A DNA stretch of 64,000 bases from Stutzerimonas degradans (GCF_024448505.1 NZ_JAMOHV010000004.1:186001-250000), one strand, 5' to 3'; positions 43,103 to 52,757 are shown, counted from the first letter of the stretch. Translations and numbers: made by a program. Notes: generated by a model not told the origin, from the sequence alone.

Positions 43103-43858
43103 ATGAACTGGACATGGTTTCACAAGCTGGGTTCGCCCAAGTGGTTCTACGAGATCAGCGGTCGCTGGCTGCCGTGGCTAGGCTGGAGCGCGGCTATCCT
43201 CATCGTCGTGGGAACGATCTGGGCGCTGGCGTTCGCGCCCGAGGATTACCAGCAGGGCAACAGTTTTCGCATCATCTATATCCACGTTCCGGCGGCGTTC
43301 CTCGCCCAGTCGGTTTACGTGATGCTGGCCGTGGCGGGTGTGGTCGGTCTGGTCTGGAAGATGAAGCTCGCCGACGTGGCGTTGCAGCAGGCCGCGCCCA
43401 TCGGGGCCTGGATGACCTTTATCGCACTGCTGACCGGCGCGGTCTGGGGCAAGCCCACCTGGGGCGCCTGGTGGGTCTGGGATGCACGCCTGACCTCGAT
43501 GCTGATCCTGCTGTTCCTCTATTTCGGCGTGATCGCGCTTGGTCAGGCGATCAGCAATCGTGACAGCGCCGCCAAGGCCTGCGCGGTGCTGGCGATCGTC
43601 GGCGTGGTGAACATTCCGATCATCAAGTACTCGGTCGAGTGGTGGAATACCCTGCACCAGCCGGCCACGTTCAAGGTTACCGAGAAACCCGCGATGCCCA
43701 TCGAGATGTGGCTGCCTCTGCTGGTCATGGTGCTGGGCTTCTACTGTTTCTTCGCCGCCGTGCTGCTGATGCGCATGCGCCTGGAAGTGCTGCGCCGCGA
43801 GTCGCGTAGCAGCTGGGCGAAGACCGAAGTCACCGCTCTGGTGGGGAAAATGTCGTGA
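43103..43858 (+). CDS. ccmC: Heme-handling protein CcmC
   Basis: Transfers heme to CcmE. The 251-residue protein has six transmembrane segments and the tryptophan-rich heme-handling motif [19 protein letters not shown]. Periplasmic histidines are seen in IYIHVPAA and [12 protein letters not shown]. The ATG at 43103 ([12 protein letters not shown]) matches the recalled Pseudomonas N-terminus and follows gatgag by seven bases; an ATG at 43091 is the alternative. The stop overlaps the ccmD start. Confidence 0.95.
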   Translation: MNWTWFHKLGSPKWFYEISGRWLPWLGWSAAILIVVGTIWALAFAPEDYQQGNSFRIIYIHVPAAFLAQSVYVMLAVAGVVGLVWKMKLADVALQQAAPIGAWMTFIALLTGAVWGKPTWGAWWVWDARLTSMLILLFLYFGVIALGQAISNRDSAAKACAVLAIVGVVNIPIIKYSVEWWNTLHQPATFKVTEKPAMPIEMWLPLLVMVLGFYCFFAAVLLMRMRLEVLRRESRSSWAKTEVTALVGKMS

Positions 43859-44031
43859 ATTTTTCGTCCTTCGCCGATTTCATCGCCATGGGCAACCACG
43901 GCCTGTACGTCTGGACCTCCTATGGCATCAGCCTGGCGGTACTGATCCTGAACGCGGCGCTGCCGATGCTGGCGCGTCGCCGTTACCTGCAAGACGAGGC
44001 GCGCCGTTTGCGCCGGGAGGAAGTGAAGTGA
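43855..44031 (+). CDS. ccmD: Heme exporter accessory protein CcmD (58 aa)
   Basis: A small membrane protein that stabilises the CcmABC-CcmE complex. The GTG overlaps the ccmC stop by four bases, and the product reads [20 protein letters not shown] followed by one transmembrane helix (about 21-41) and a basic tail rich in Arg and Glu. Size, the GxHGxYVW motif and position between ccmC and ccmE identify it. Its stop overlaps the ccmE start. Confidence 0.93.
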   Translation: MNFSSFADFIAMGNHGLYVWTSYGISLAVLILNAALPMLARRRYLQDEARRLRREEVK

Positions 44032-44495
44032 ATCCGGTGCGCAAGAAACGCCTGTTCATCGTGCTGGCGATCCTCGCCGGCGTCGGCATCGCCGTCGCCT
44101 TGGCCCTGTCGGCGCTGCAGCAGAACATCAACCTGTTCTACACGCCGACGCAGATCGCCAACGGTGAGGCGCCCGAGGGCACGCGAATTCGCGCCGGCGG
44201 GCTGGTGGAAACCGGCTCGGTGCAGCGCTCCAGTGATTCGCTGAGCGTGTCCTTCCGTGTGACCGACGGTGTGGAGACGGTGACGATCAACTATCAGGGC
44301 ATCCTGCCGGATCTGTTCCGCGAAGGGCAGGGCATCGTCGCGCTGGGGCGGGTGAACGCCGATGGCGTGCTGGTCGCCGACGAAGTGCTGGCCAAGCACG
44401 ATGAAAACTACATGCCGCCGGAGGTTTCGCAGGCGCTCGAGAAGAGCGGCATGATGAAACATTACGAGGGCGGCAAGCAGGAGTATGCGAAATGA
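44028..44495 (+). CDS. ccmE: Heme chaperone CcmE
   Basis: Carries heme covalently from CcmC to CcmF. The 155-residue protein has an N-terminal transmembrane helix (about 7-29) and a periplasmic OB fold. The heme-binding histidine and tyrosine are in [14 protein letters not shown]. Start is GTG, overlapping ccmD by four bases; ccmF overlaps its stop by four bases. Confidence 0.97.
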   Translation: MNPVRKKRLFIVLAILAGVGIAVALALSALQQNINLFYTPTQIANGEAPEGTRIRAGGLVETGSVQRSSDSLSVSFRVTDGVETVTINYQGILPDLFREGQGIVALGRVNADGVLVADEVLAKHDENYMPPEVSQALEKSGMMKHYEGGKQEYAK

Positions 44496-46465
44496 TTCCT
44501 GAGCTTGGCCATCTGGCGATGATCCTCGCGCTGTGCCTGGCCTGCGTGCAGGGCACGTTGCCGCTGATCGGCGCCTGGCGCGGTGACCGGCAGTGGATGA
44601 GTCTGGCGCAGCCGGCGGCCTGGGGGCAGTTCGCGTTCCTCGCCTTCGCCTTCGCCTGTCTGACCTATGCGTTCATGGTCGACGACTTCTCCGTTTCCTA
44701 CGTGGCGCAGAACTCCAACAGCGCGTTGCCCTGGTACTACAAGTTCAGCGCGGTATGGGGCGCGCATGAGGGCTCGCTGCTGCTCTGGGCGTTCATTCTG
44801 TCGGCCTGGACCTTCGCCGTCTCGGTGTTCTCGCGGCAACTGCCGGAAGAGATGCTGGCGCGCGTGCTGGGGGTGATGGGGCTGATCAGTATCGGTTTTC
44901 TGCTGTTCCTGATCGTTACTTCCAACCCGTTCGACCGTCTGCTGCCGCAGTCGCCGATGGATGGCCGCGATCTCAATCCGCTGCTGCAGGACTTCGGCCT
45001 GGTGGTACACCCGCCGATGCTCTACATGGGGTACGTCGGCTTCTCCGTGGCCTTCGCCTTCGCCATTGCGGCACTGCTCGGCGGGCGCCTGGATGCCGCC
45101 TGGGCGCGCTGGTCGCGCCCCTGGACGCTGGTGGCCTGGGCGTTTCTTGGTATCGGTATCGCGCTGGGCTCCTGGTGGGCTTATTACGAGCTGGGCTGGG
45201 GTGGCTGGTGGTTCTGGGACCCGGTGGAAAACGCCTCGTTCATGCCCTGGCTGGTCGGCACGGCGCTGATCCATTCGCTGGCGGTCACCGAGAAGCGCGG
45301 TGTGTTCAAGAGCTGGACGGTACTGCTGGCGATCGCCGCGTTCTCGCTCAGTCTGCTGGGCACCTTCCTGGTGCGTTCCGGCGTGCTGACCTCGGTACAT
45401 GCATTCGCCACGGATCCTGAGCGCGGCGTGTTCATCCTGGTCTTCCTGCTGGTGGTGGTGGGCGGCTCGCTGACGCTGTTCGCCCTGCGTGCGCCGGTGG
45501 TCAAGAGCCAGGTCGGCTTCGGATTGTGGTCACGCGAAACGCTGCTGCTGATCAACAACCTGCTGCTGGTGGTCGCCACGGCGATGATCCTGCTCGGCAC
45601 GCTGTATCCGCTGCTGCTCGATGCGCTGTCGGGAGCCAAGCTGTCGGTAGGACCACCCTACTTCAACGCCATGTTCGTACCGCTGATGGCTGCGCTGTTG
45701 CTGGCTCTGGCGGTCGGCATTCTGGTGCGTTGGAAGGACACGCCATTGCGCTGGCTGCTGGGCATGCTGACACCGGTGCTGATTGCCAGTGCAGTGCTCG
45801 GCGGGCTGGGCGCGCTCGCTTTCGGTGACTTCCACTGGGCAGTGCTGGCAGTCAGCTTCCTGGCGGCCTGGGTGGTACTGGCGAGCGTGCGTGACCTGCT
45901 CGACAAGACCCGACACAAAGGCCTGCTGAACGGCGTGCGCAGCCTGGCGCCAAGCTATTGGGGCATGCATCTGGCGCATATCGGCCTGGTGATGTGTGCG
46001 CTGGGCGTCGTGCTCACCAGCCAGCAGAGTGCCGAGCGCGACCTGCGTCTGGCACCGGGCGAGTCGTTGGAGCTGGGTGGCTATCAGTTCGTCTTTGAAG
46101 GCGCGCAGCACCACGAAGGGCCGAACTACACCTCCGATCGGGCCACCATTCGCGTACTCGACGGTGATCGCGAGATCACCGTTCTGCACCCCGAGAAACG
46201 CCTTTACACCGTGCAGCAAATGCCGATGACCGAGGCAGGCATCGACGCGGGTTTTACCCGCGACCTCTACGTCGCGCTGGGCGAGCCGCTGGGCGATGGC
46301 GCCTGGGCGGTACGGGTGCATATCAAACCCTTCGTGCGCTGGATCTGGCTCGGTGGGCTGATGATGGCCTTTGGCGGCATGCTGGCGGCGAGTGACCGGC
46401 GGTATCGGGTCAAGGTGAAAACCCGGGTGCGTGAAGCACTGGGGCTGGCTGGACAAGGAGCCTGA
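44492..46465 (+). CDS. ccmF: Cytochrome c heme ligase subunit CcmF
   Basis: Attaches heme to apocytochrome c with CcmH/CcmI. The 657-residue integral membrane protein has about 15 hydrophobic segments and the WWD motif [19 protein letters not shown]. Periplasmic histidines occur in the [13 protein letters not shown] and HLAHIGL segments, as expected for heme ligands. It overlaps ccmE, and ccmG starts directly after its stop. Confidence 0.97.
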   Translation: MIPELGHLAMILALCLACVQGTLPLIGAWRGDRQWMSLAQPAAWGQFAFLAFAFACLTYAFMVDDFSVSYVAQNSNSALPWYYKFSAVWGAHEGSLLLWAFILSAWTFAVSVFSRQLPEEMLARVLGVMGLISIGFLLFLIVTSNPFDRLLPQSPMDGRDLNPLLQDFGLVVHPPMLYMGYVGFSVAFAFAIAALLGGRLDAAWARWSRPWTLVAWAFLGIGIALGSWWAYYELGWGGWWFWDPVENASFMPWLVGTALIHSLAVTEKRGVFKSWTVLLAIAAFSLSLLGTFLVRSGVLTSVHAFATDPERGVFILVFLLVVVGGSLTLFALRAPVVKSQVGFGLWSRETLLLINNLLLVVATAMILLGTLYPLLLDALSGAKLSVGPPYFNAMFVPLMAALLLALAVGILVRWKDTPLRWLLGMLTPVLIASAVLGGLGALAFGDFHWAVLAVSFLAAWVVLASVRDLLDKTRHKGLLNGVRSLAPSYWGMHLAHIGLVMCALGVVLTSQQSAERDLRLAPGESLELGGYQFVFEGAQHHEGPNYTSDRATIRVLDGDREITVLHPEKRLYTVQQMPMTEAGIDAGFTRDLYVALGEPLGDGAWAVRVHIKPFVRWIWLGGLMMAFGGMLAASDRRYRVKVKTRVREALGLAGQGA

Positions 46466-46466
46466 T

Positions 46467-46994
46467 GTGAAACGAGTGCTGATGTTGCTGCCGCTGGCGA
46501 TCTTCCTGGTGGTGGCGGTATTTCTGTATCGCGGGCTGTTTCTCGATCCGACCGAGTTGCCTTCGGCGCTGATTGGCAAGCCGTTTCCGGCGTTCGAGCT
46601 GCCGGCAGTGGAGGGCGACCGGCAGGTTCGCCGCGAGGACTTGCTGGGCAAGCCAGCGCTGGTGAACGTCTGGGCGACCTGGTGTCCGACCTGTAAGGCC
46701 GAGCACGCCATGCTCAATCGCCTGGCCGAGCAGGGCGTCGTGATTCACGGCATCAACTACAAGGACGAGAACGCCAAGGCACAGCAGTGGCTCAAGGATT
46801 TCCTCGACCCCTACCAGCTCAACGTCAGTGATCCGGATGGCAAGCTGGGATTGGACCTGGGCGTCTACGGCGCACCGGAAACGTTCCTGATCGACAAGAA
46901 CGGCATCATTCGCCACAAGTACGTTGGCGCGATCGACGAGCGAGTCTGGCGCGAGCAGCTGGCGGCGCTCTATCAGGAGCTGGTGGACGAATGA
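46467..46994 (+). CDS. ccmG: Thiol:disulfide interchange protein CcmG (DsbE)
   Basis: A membrane-anchored periplasmic thioredoxin that keeps apocytochrome c cysteines reduced. The 175-residue protein has an N-terminal helix (about 3-22), the active site NVWATWCPTCKAEH (Cys-Pro-Thr-Cys) and the cis-proline in YGAPETFLID. The GTG at 46467 has aaggag six bases upstream; the longer frame would overlap ccmF. Confidence 0.96.
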   Translation: MKRVLMLLPLAIFLVVAVFLYRGLFLDPTELPSALIGKPFPAFELPAVEGDRQVRREDLLGKPALVNVWATWCPTCKAEHAMLNRLAEQGVVIHGINYKDENAKAQQWLKDFLDPYQLNVSDPDGKLGLDLGVYGAPETFLIDKNGIIRHKYVGAIDERVWREQLAALYQELVDE

Positions 46995-47464
46995 AATCGA
47001 TGATCCGCGCGCTGCTGCTGGGTTTGGCCGTCAGCGCTACGGCACATGCTGCCATCGACACCTATGACTTCAAGGACGAAGCCGAGCGCGAGCGCTACCG
47101 CACGCTCACCGAAGAACTGCGCTGTCCGAAATGCCAGAACCAGAACATCGCCGACTCCAACGCGCCGATCGCCATGGACCTGCGCGAAGAGATCTTCCGC
47201 ATGCTGGAGGAAGGCAAGAGCAACGATGAGATCGTCGCCTATCTGGTCGATCGCTATGGCGATTTCGTGCGCTACAACCCGCCGGTAAACACCACCACGC
47301 TGTTGCTCTGGTACGGCCCAGCGGGCCTGCTGATCCTTGGTTTCGGTGTGTTGACGGTAATTCTGGTCCGCCGCCGCCGAGCGGATACCGCACCTGCGGC
47401 AAGAACCCTTTCCGATGCCGAGCGCGAACGCCTCGCCACGCTGCTGGATAAAAAAGACTCATGA
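46991..47464 (+). CDS. ccmH: Cytochrome c maturation protein CcmH
   Basis: A 157-residue short-form CcmH (no TPR part): signal peptide, periplasmic three-helix domain with the redox motif [19 protein letters not shown], and a C-terminal transmembrane helix (about 102-123). Together with CcmF and CcmI it forms the heme ligation complex. It overlaps both ccmG and ccmI by four bases. Confidence 0.96.
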   Translation: MKSMIRALLLGLAVSATAHAAIDTYDFKDEAERERYRTLTEELRCPKCQNQNIADSNAPIAMDLREEIFRMLEEGKSNDEIVAYLVDRYGDFVRYNPPVNTTTLLLWYGPAGLLILGFGVLTVILVRRRRADTAPAARTLSDAERERLATLLDKKDS

Positions 47465-48666
47465 TCGATTTCTGGATTGCTGCCAGCGTACTGCTGCTGG
47501 CGGCTCTGGCCTTTCTGCTGCTACCGATCCTGCGCGGGCGCAAGGCCCAGGCCGAGGAAGACCGCACTGCGCTGAATGTCGCCCTGTATCAGGAGCGTCT
47601 CGCTGAACTTGCTGCCCAGCGCGCCGCCGGCACCCTTACCGAGGAGCAACTGGAAGCGGGGCGTGCCGATGCCGCACGCGAGCTGCTGGATGATACCGAG
47701 GGCAGCGACGACGCGCGCAGCGCGCGGCTGGGGCGTGCAGTGCCGCTGCTGGCGGCGCTGCTTGTGCCTCTGCTTGGCTACGGCCTGTACCTGCACTGGG
47801 GCGCCAGCGATAAGGTCGAGCTGGCCCGCCAGTTCGGCGAGCAACCGCGTTCTCTCGAGGAAATGACGGTGCGCCTGGAGCGGGCTGTCGAAGCGCAGCC
47901 CGATTCCGCCGAGGGCTGGTACTTCCTCGGACGTACTTACATGAATCAGGAACGTCCGGCCGACGCCGCCAAGGCGTTCGCGCGAGTGATCGAACTGGCC
48001 GGCCGGCAGCCCGAGCTGCTTGGGCAGTGGGCACAGGCGCAGTATTTCGCCGGCAATCGGCAGTGGACGAAGGAACTGCAGGCGCTGACCGACGAAGCCT
48101 TGCGCGCCGATCCGCAGGAGGTGACCAGCCTAGGTCTGCTGGGGATCGCGGCGTACGAAGAAGCCCGCTTTCAGGATGCGATTGGCTTCTGGGAGCGTCT
48201 GGTGGCCACACTGCCGGAAGAGGACCCATCCCGTGAGGCGATCAAGGGCGGTATCGCCCGCGCGCGTGAACAGCTTGGCGAGACAGCACCTGCGCCTGCG
48301 GCCGCCAGCGAATCGGCGGCGGTTCGGCTTCAGATCGAGGTAACCCTGGACCCGTCGCTGCAGGACGATGTGCGTCCGGATGACAGCGTATTCGTGTTCG
48401 CCCGTGCCGTATCGGGGCCGGCGATCCCGTTGGCGGCCAAGCGCCTGCGCGTTGCCGATCTGCCGGCCAACATCAGTCTGGGCGACGCAGATGCGATGAT
48501 GCCGCAGCTGAAGATGTCCAATTACCCTGAGGTGAAGCTGGTGGCGCGCGTTTCGCGTGAGGGTAATGCAACCAAAGGCGAGTGGGCGGGTCAGAGCGAA
48601 GCGTTGAAAACCGCAGGTGGCGACAAGACGATTCGCCTGATGATCGACAAGCCCGACGCTCCTTGA
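47461..48666 (+). CDS. ccmI: Apocytochrome c chaperone CcmI (CycH)
   Basis: Binds the C-terminus of apocytochromes through TPR repeats. The 401-residue protein has two N-terminal transmembrane helices (about 3-21 and 94-113). These flank a cytoplasmic segment with [16 protein letters not shown] region (about 130-260, with [20 protein letters not shown]) and a periplasmic C-terminal domain (about 285-400) follow. Last ccm gene. Confidence 0.94.
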   Translation: MIDFWIAASVLLLAALAFLLLPILRGRKAQAEEDRTALNVALYQERLAELAAQRAAGTLTEEQLEAGRADAARELLDDTEGSDDARSARLGRAVPLLAALLVPLLGYGLYLHWGASDKVELARQFGEQPRSLEEMTVRLERAVEAQPDSAEGWYFLGRTYMNQERPADAAKAFARVIELAGRQPELLGQWAQAQYFAGNRQWTKELQALTDEALRADPQEVTSLGLLGIAAYEEARFQDAIGFWERLVATLPEEDPSREAIKGGIARAREQLGETAPAPAAASESAAVRLQIEVTLDPSLQDDVRPDDSVFVFARAVSGPAIPLAAKRLRVADLPANISLGDADAMMPQLKMSNYPEVKLVARVSREGNATKGEWAGQSEALKTAGGDKTIRLMIDKPDAP

Positions 48667-48694
48667 CGCGCCGGCAGGTAGCGGAGGGATGAAG

Positions 48695-49126
48695 ATGGTG
48701 CGCGTTGGCGATATTTCGTTGGTGCGGCACGCGCAGCGGATCGTAGCGCTAGGCGCGACGCTGCTTCTGGCAGCGTGTGCGGGAACGCCCTATGAGGCCG
48801 AACGGCCGGTTCCGCCTGCCAAGCCTGTGCCGCAGGCACCGGCTCCACGCGGTCCGGTTATCGCTCCGCCACCCATCCAGACCCCACCGGCGCCGCGGGC
48901 ACCATCGGTGCAGCGCAGCCATCCGCGCTATGCGCCGCCGCCGCATGCGGCAGCGCACTGGGATAATCGTTTGGGCGTGTATGTGGTGGAAGGCACCGAG
49001 CTGTTCTACCGCGAACGCCTTTATTACCGCTGGGATGGCGAGTGGTACTGCTCCGGACGCCCGGATGGCCCGTGGGATCCAGTGGCGCCGCCCAGCGTTC
49101 CGCCAGGGCTGCGTAATCGCTACTGA
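48695..49126 (+). CDS. Proline-rich lipoprotein, function unknown
   Basis: A 143-residue predicted lipoprotein: signal with lipobox LLAAC (about Cys27), a long Pro/Ala/Arg-rich segment (about 35-85), then a compact aromatic domain (VYVVEGTELFYRERLYYRWD, then GEWYCSGRPDGPWDPV). The ATG at 48695 is six bases after gcggaggg; the ATG at 48689 would touch that site. It follows the ccm operon by 28 bases. No domain name could be assigned with confidence. Confidence 0.7.
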   Translation: MVRVGDISLVRHAQRIVALGATLLLAACAGTPYEAERPVPPAKPVPQAPAPRGPVIAPPPIQTPPAPRAPSVQRSHPRYAPPPHAAAHWDNRLGVYVVEGTELFYRERLYYRWDGEWYCSGRPDGPWDPVAPPSVPPGLRNRY

Positions 49127-49167
49127 TCGCGGTCGGCTTGCACGGCGAGTCTTTTCGTCGGCTCTGC

Positions 49168-49194
49168 TAAAGCCGGCTGGCGGTGTGCCGATAA
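49168..49194 (+). promoter_or_regulatory. Consensus sigma28 (FliA) promoter of the FliT-like gene
   Basis: TAAA, exactly fifteen bases, then GCCGATAA: a full match to the sigma28 consensus TAAA-N15-GCCGATAA. It ends 48 bases before the FliT-like start codon, in an otherwise empty 116-base gap. Confidence 0.9.
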
Positions 49195-49242
49195 GCAGGA
49201 AGCAGCTAGCGGCTGCATGATGAGCCTGCCCGGAGTCGATCC

Positions 49243-49539
49243 ATGAATATGTCCGTCAAACGTCTCGAAGAAACCGGTAGCGCCTTGCGCAATGCACTGG
49301 CGCAACAGGACTGGGCGGCTATCAGTGTGCTCGATCGTCAGTGCCGGCAGGCAGTCGACGAAGCCATGAGCGAGCCTGAGCGCGACGAAGTTCAGCTACG
49401 CCACGGCATGCAGCAACTGCTGAACCTATACGGCGAGCTGGTTGGCGCATGCCAGACGGAGCGGCAACGTATCGCCGGCGAGTTGCGACAACTCAACCAG
49501 GCACGCGAGAGCGCCAAGGTCTACCAGCTGTTCGGATAG
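49243..49539 (+). CDS. Small FliT-like flagellar protein upstream of fleQ
   Basis: A 98-residue, all-helical, charged protein (LEETGSALRNALAQQDWAAI, then RDEVQLRHGMQQLLNLYGEL and QTERQRIAGELRQLNQARES). Size, helical layout and position before fleQ match the FliT-like/PA1096-type genes that in P. aeruginosa follow fliD and fliS; FliT proteins are chaperones for the filament cap. cggag lies seven bases before the ATG. Its sigma28 promoter supports a late-flagellar role. fliC, fliD and fliS are not beside it here. The family call rests on context and shape, not on a diagnostic motif. Confidence 0.65.
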   Translation: MNMSVKRLEETGSALRNALAQQDWAAISVLDRQCRQAVDEAMSEPERDEVQLRHGMQQLLNLYGELVGACQTERQRIAGELRQLNQARESAKVYQLFG

Positions 49540-49674
49540 TCGCGGCCTGCGGGTGCGACATAGCGTCAATCTGCCACAGCTGGCTGTGCCGCCTGTCAGG
49601 CGCCGCTCGCCAGGACGCTCGTGTAATCGTTCCGTCCAACTTCCCGGAAAAGCCGGCATCTTCCTGCTGGTGCT

Positions 49675-49715
49675 GTCAATTAGCTATCAAAATTAAGGTT
49701 TGATAGATTTTTGAC
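49675..49715. promoter_or_regulatory. 41-base inverted repeat, candidate double regulator site
   Basis: Two 17-base arms agree at 14 positions, with a seven-base centre. The inner eight bases, CTATCAAA/TTTGATAG, are perfect; the outer ends are GTCAA and TTGAC. Read from each end, the arms begin GTCAATTAGCTATC and GTCAAAAATCTATC. The latter matches the flhA leader element GTCAAAAAACTTTC at 12 of 14 positions. Confidence 0.65.
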
Positions 49716-49826
49716 TCTGGCGACGCTATGCCTTTACCCCGTAGATATTCCTATCCGGCGGCACGGGAAGTGTGTGCTGGCGCCGATTAACGGCATTTCC
49801 GGCGCTGCCTTTGGTCGACAATTCAC

Positions 49827-49840
49827 GTCATAAATTTGAC
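49827..49840. promoter_or_regulatory. Near-consensus FleQ box
   Basis: GTCATAAATTTGAC compared with GTCaNTAAAtTGAC, with the palindromic GTCA/TGAC ends intact. It lies 116 bases before the fleQ start codon, suggesting autoregulation. Confidence 0.6.
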
Positions 49841-49956
49841 TCCGTTCATTTTTTTTAATTAACTACCGGCCAATTGCCTCTGGTGTGGCCGCGTTTCCCC
49901 ATGGATGCGAAAACTCCGGCGCTTCTTTTCTGCAAGCCAAGAGCCCTATAAACAAG

Positions 49957-51441
49957 ATGTGGCGTGATACCAAGATTTTGTTGATAGACGATGATCGTGA
50001 CCGTTGTCGTGACTTGACTGTGATCCTGAATTTCCTCAGCGAGGATCATCTGGCGTGTTCCAGCCACGATTGGCGCGACGCCGTGGAGGGCTTGGAGTCG
50101 CGGAGCGTCATTGGCGTCCTGCTGGGCGAGGTCACCAGCAAGGGCGGGGCGGTCGAGCTGTTCAAGCAGATGAGTCAGTGGGACGAGAACGTGCCGGTGA
50201 TCCTGATTGGCGAGCCGGTGCCGACGGATTGGCCGGAAGAGCTGCGCCGCCGCGTGCTCACCAGCCTTGAGATGCCGCCCAGCTATAACAAGCTGCTCGA
50301 TTCGCTGCACCGCGCGCAGATTTACCGGGAAATGTACGATCAGGCCAAGGGGCGCGGGCGTCAGCGCGAGCCGAATCTGTTTCGCAGCCTGGTCGGCACC
50401 AGCCGTGCCGTGCAGCATGTACGCGAAATGATGCAGCAGGTCGCCGACACCGAGGCCAGCGTGCTGATACTCGGTGAATCCGGGACGGGCAAGGAAGTTG
50501 TCGCGCGCAACCTGCACTACCACTCCAAGCGCCGCCAGGCACCGTTCGTGCCGGTGAACTGCGGCGCGATTCCGGCGGAACTGCTGGAGAGCGAGCTGTT
50601 TGGCCATGAGAAAGGCGCCTTCACCGGGGCGATCACGGCACGCGCCGGGCGTTTCGAGCTGGCCGAGGGCGGTACCCTGTTCCTCGACGAGATCGGCGAC
50701 ATGCCGCTGCCGATGCAGGTCAAGCTGCTGCGCGTGTTGCAGGAACGCACCTTCGAGCGCGTGGGCAGCAACCGCACGCAGGTCGCCGATGTGCGCATCA
50801 TCGCTGCGACGCACAAGGATCTGGAGAAGATGATCGAGGCGGGCACCTTCCGCGAAGATCTCTATTACCGCCTGAATGTCTTCCCGATCGAGATGGCGCC
50901 GCTGCGCGAGCGCGTTGAAGACATACCGCTGCTGATGAATGAACTGATCTCGCGTATGGAGCACGAGAAGCGCGGTTCGATTCGCTTCAACTCGGCAGCC
51001 ATCATGTCGCTCTGCCGGCACGATTGGCCGGGCAACATTCGCGAGCTGGCTAATCTGGTCGAGCGAATGGCCATCATGCACCCGTATGGGGTAATCGGCG
51101 TCATGGAGCTGCCGAAGAAGTTTCGCCATGTCGATGACGACGACGAGCAGTATGCCGTCAGCCTGCATGATGAGATGGAAGAGCGCGCTGCGATCAGTGC
51201 GCCGATGGCGGTTCCCGAAGCGCACGCCATGCTGCCGATCGAGGGGCTGGATCTCAAGGAGTACCTCGGCAATCTCGAGCAGGGCCTGATCCATCAGGCC
51301 CTGGAGGATGCCGGCGGCGTTGTGGCGCGGGCCGCGGAGCGCCTGCGCATCCGGCGCACGACGTTGGTGGAGAAAATGCGCAAGTACGGCATGAACCGCC
51401 GCGACGACGATAACGGCGAGCTGGCAGCAGCCGAAGACTGA
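49957..51441 (+). CDS. fleQ: Flagellar master regulator and c-di-GMP sensor FleQ
   Basis: An AAA+ enhancer-binding protein that activates sigma54 flagellar promoters and, with c-di-GMP, controls exopolysaccharide genes. The 494-residue protein has an N-terminal receiver-like FleQ domain in which the phospho-aspartate site reads VLLGEV, as in known FleQ. The AAA+ domain has [19 protein letters not shown], the sigma54 contact loop [11 protein letters not shown] and FLDEIGDM. A Fis-type HTH ([20 protein letters not shown]) ends the protein. ATG at 49957 gives the usual [12 protein letters not shown]; the frame is open further upstream but without support. Confidence 0.97.
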   Translation: MWRDTKILLIDDDRDRCRDLTVILNFLSEDHLACSSHDWRDAVEGLESRSVIGVLLGEVTSKGGAVELFKQMSQWDENVPVILIGEPVPTDWPEELRRRVLTSLEMPPSYNKLLDSLHRAQIYREMYDQAKGRGRQREPNLFRSLVGTSRAVQHVREMMQQVADTEASVLILGESGTGKEVVARNLHYHSKRRQAPFVPVNCGAIPAELLESELFGHEKGAFTGAITARAGRFELAEGGTLFLDEIGDMPLPMQVKLLRVLQERTFERVGSNRTQVADVRIIAATHKDLEKMIEAGTFREDLYYRLNVFPIEMAPLRERVEDIPLLMNELISRMEHEKRGSIRFNSAAIMSLCRHDWPGNIRELANLVERMAIMHPYGVIGVMELPKKFRHVDDDDEQYAVSLHDEMEERAAISAPMAVPEAHAMLPIEGLDLKEYLGNLEQGLIHQALEDAGGVVARAAERLRIRRTTLVEKMRKYGMNRRDDDNGELAAAED

Positions 51442-51458
51442 TTGTCTGGCGGGCGTAG

Positions 51459-51482
51459 CCGTACCGGTTGTTGTCGGTACGG
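51459..51482 (+). terminator. Hairpin after fleQ
   Basis: Perfect eight-base stem CCGTACCG/CGGTACGG with an eight-base loop, eighteen bases after the fleQ stop codon. No T-run follows. It probably separates fleQ from the sigma54-driven fleSR unit. Confidence 0.55.
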
Positions 51483-51521
51483 CCCGCTCATGTCCATCCC
51501 TCTCCGCGCCCAGCGTGCCTC

Positions 51522-51537
51522 GGGCACGAACCTTGCT
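51522..51537 (+). promoter_or_regulatory. Sigma54 promoter of fleSR
   Basis: GGGCACGAACCTTGCT matches TGGCACG-N4-TTGCT except for the first base, with correct GG/GC spacing, 45 bases before the fleS start. fleSR is a FleQ/RpoN-dependent operon in P. aeruginosa. Confidence 0.85.
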
Positions 51538-51551
51538 CCCGCCAGTGACAG

Positions 51552-51565
51552 GTCTTTTTTTTGAC
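51552..51565 (-). promoter_or_regulatory. fleS leader element GTCAAAAAAAAGAC (candidate FleQ site)
   Basis: On the minus strand this 14-mer keeps both palindromic GTC/GAC ends and begins with the same GTCAAAAAA as the fliE and flhA leader elements. It is centred about 22 bases after the GC of the fleS sigma54 promoter. On the plus strand it is a T8 run flanked by GTC and GAC. Confidence 0.55.
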
Positions 51566-51581
51566 AGTCACGAGTGGAACA

Positions 51582-52757
51582 GTGAGCGCCGCCTCTAGCC
51601 CAACCCCCGCCGAACGTCCGTGCTCGCCATCGCTCGATGGGCTGACCCAGCTGCAAACCCAGCTGGACGCCACTCAGCAGCGGATGGCTGCACGCGTGGC
51701 CTCGCTCGAAGGTCAGTTGGACGCCGCCAGCGCGCTGCGTCTGCGCGAGCTGGATGAAAAAGAGCGGCTGGCCCAGCGGTTGCGCAGCCTGCTCGATCTG
51801 CTTCCCGGTGGCGTGGTGGTGCTCGACGGGCATGGCGTCGTGCGCGAAGCCAATCCGGTTGCCATTGAGCTCCTGGGCGAGCCGCTGGAGAATCAGTTGT
51901 GGCGCAACGTCATCGCACGCTGCTTCGCCCCGCGGCGCGACGACGGCCATGAGATATCGCTCGCCAACGGGCGGCGGGTTGCGCTTGCCACCCGCTCGCT
52001 GAGCGGCGAGCCGGGGCAGCTGGTACTGCTCACCGACATGACCGAAACGCGCCGGCTGCAGGATCAGCTGGCGCGCCATCAGCGCCTGTCGTCACTTGGG
52101 CGGATGGTCGCCTCGCTGGCGCATCAAATTCGCACGCCGCTGAGCTCTGCCTTGCTCTACGCCAGCCACCTGGAAGAGGGTGGGCTGAGCACGGAACAGC
52201 AAACGCGTTTTGCCGGACGCCTGAAGAGCCGGCTGCACGAACTGGAGCATCAGGTTCGCGACATGCTGGTGTTCGCCCGCGGCGATCTGCCTCTGCAGGA
52301 TCGCATTACCCCGGCCGAGCTGTTCGGTGCGCTATGCGCGGCGGCCGAGTCGCGCTTGCAGAATATCCACCTGCGCTGGCAGTGCGATGCGGCGCAAGGG
52401 CTGCTGCTGTGCAACCGTGACACGCTGGTCGGCGCATTGCTCAATCTGATCGAAAATGCCGTGCAGGCTGCAGGCGCCGGTGTGCGGCTCAAGATTCATC
52501 TCTACGCACGCGGCGACAGCTTGCGCTTGTGTGTCAGCGACAACGGGCCGGGCATCGAGCCGGCGCTGCTGGCGCGGTTGGGTGAGCCTTTTCTCACCAC
52601 CAAGGCGACCGGTACCGGGCTTGGGTTGGCGGTGGTCAAGGCCGTTGCGCGTGCCCATCACGGTGAGCTGCAGCTGCTTTCCCGGCCTGGACGAGGCACC
52701 TGCGCGCGGCTGGTGATTCCCCTGCTTCCAGCAGGCCCGCAGGAGATTTGCGAATGA
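51582..52757 (+). CDS. fleS: Flagellar two-component sensor kinase FleS
   Basis: Kinase partner of FleR for class III flagellar genes. About 391 residues, cytoplasmic: a Gln/Ala-rich coiled N-terminus (TQLQTQLDATQQRMAARVAS), a PAS domain with LLDLLPGGVVVLDGHGVVRE, the H-box SLAHQIRTPLSSALLYAS, N-box NLIENAVQAAGAG and glycine boxes DNGPGIE and GTGLGLAVVKA. The GTG at 51582 is chosen, with a weak cgag site upstream; a TTG at 51561 inside the T-run is the alternative. The fleR start overlaps its stop. Confidence 0.94.
   Translation: MSAASSPTPAERPCSPSLDGLTQLQTQLDATQQRMAARVASLEGQLDAASALRLRELDEKERLAQRLRSLLDLLPGGVVVLDGHGVVREANPVAIELLGEPLENQLWRNVIARCFAPRRDDGHEISLANGRRVALATRSLSGEPGQLVLLTDMTETRRLQDQLARHQRLSSLGRMVASLAHQIRTPLSSALLYASHLEEGGLSTEQQTRFAGRLKSRLHELEHQVRDMLVFARGDLPLQDRITPAELFGALCAAAESRLQNIHLRWQCDAAQGLLLCNRDTLVGALLNLIENAVQAAGAGVRLKIHLYARGDSLRLCVSDNGPGIEPALLARLGEPFLTTKATGTGLGLAVVKAVARAHHGELQLLSRPGRGTCARLVIPLLPAGPQEICE

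Larger units (their letters stand above)
49540..49956. promoter_or_regulatory. AT-rich regulatory region upstream of fleQ (417 bases, no gene)
   Basis: No coding frame is credible. The stretch is far more AT-rich than its surroundings. It contains a 41-base dyad (49675-49715), a near-consensus FleQ box (49827-49840) and a T-rich tract (49847-49857). A convincing -35/-10 pair could not be fixed. Confidence 0.6.
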
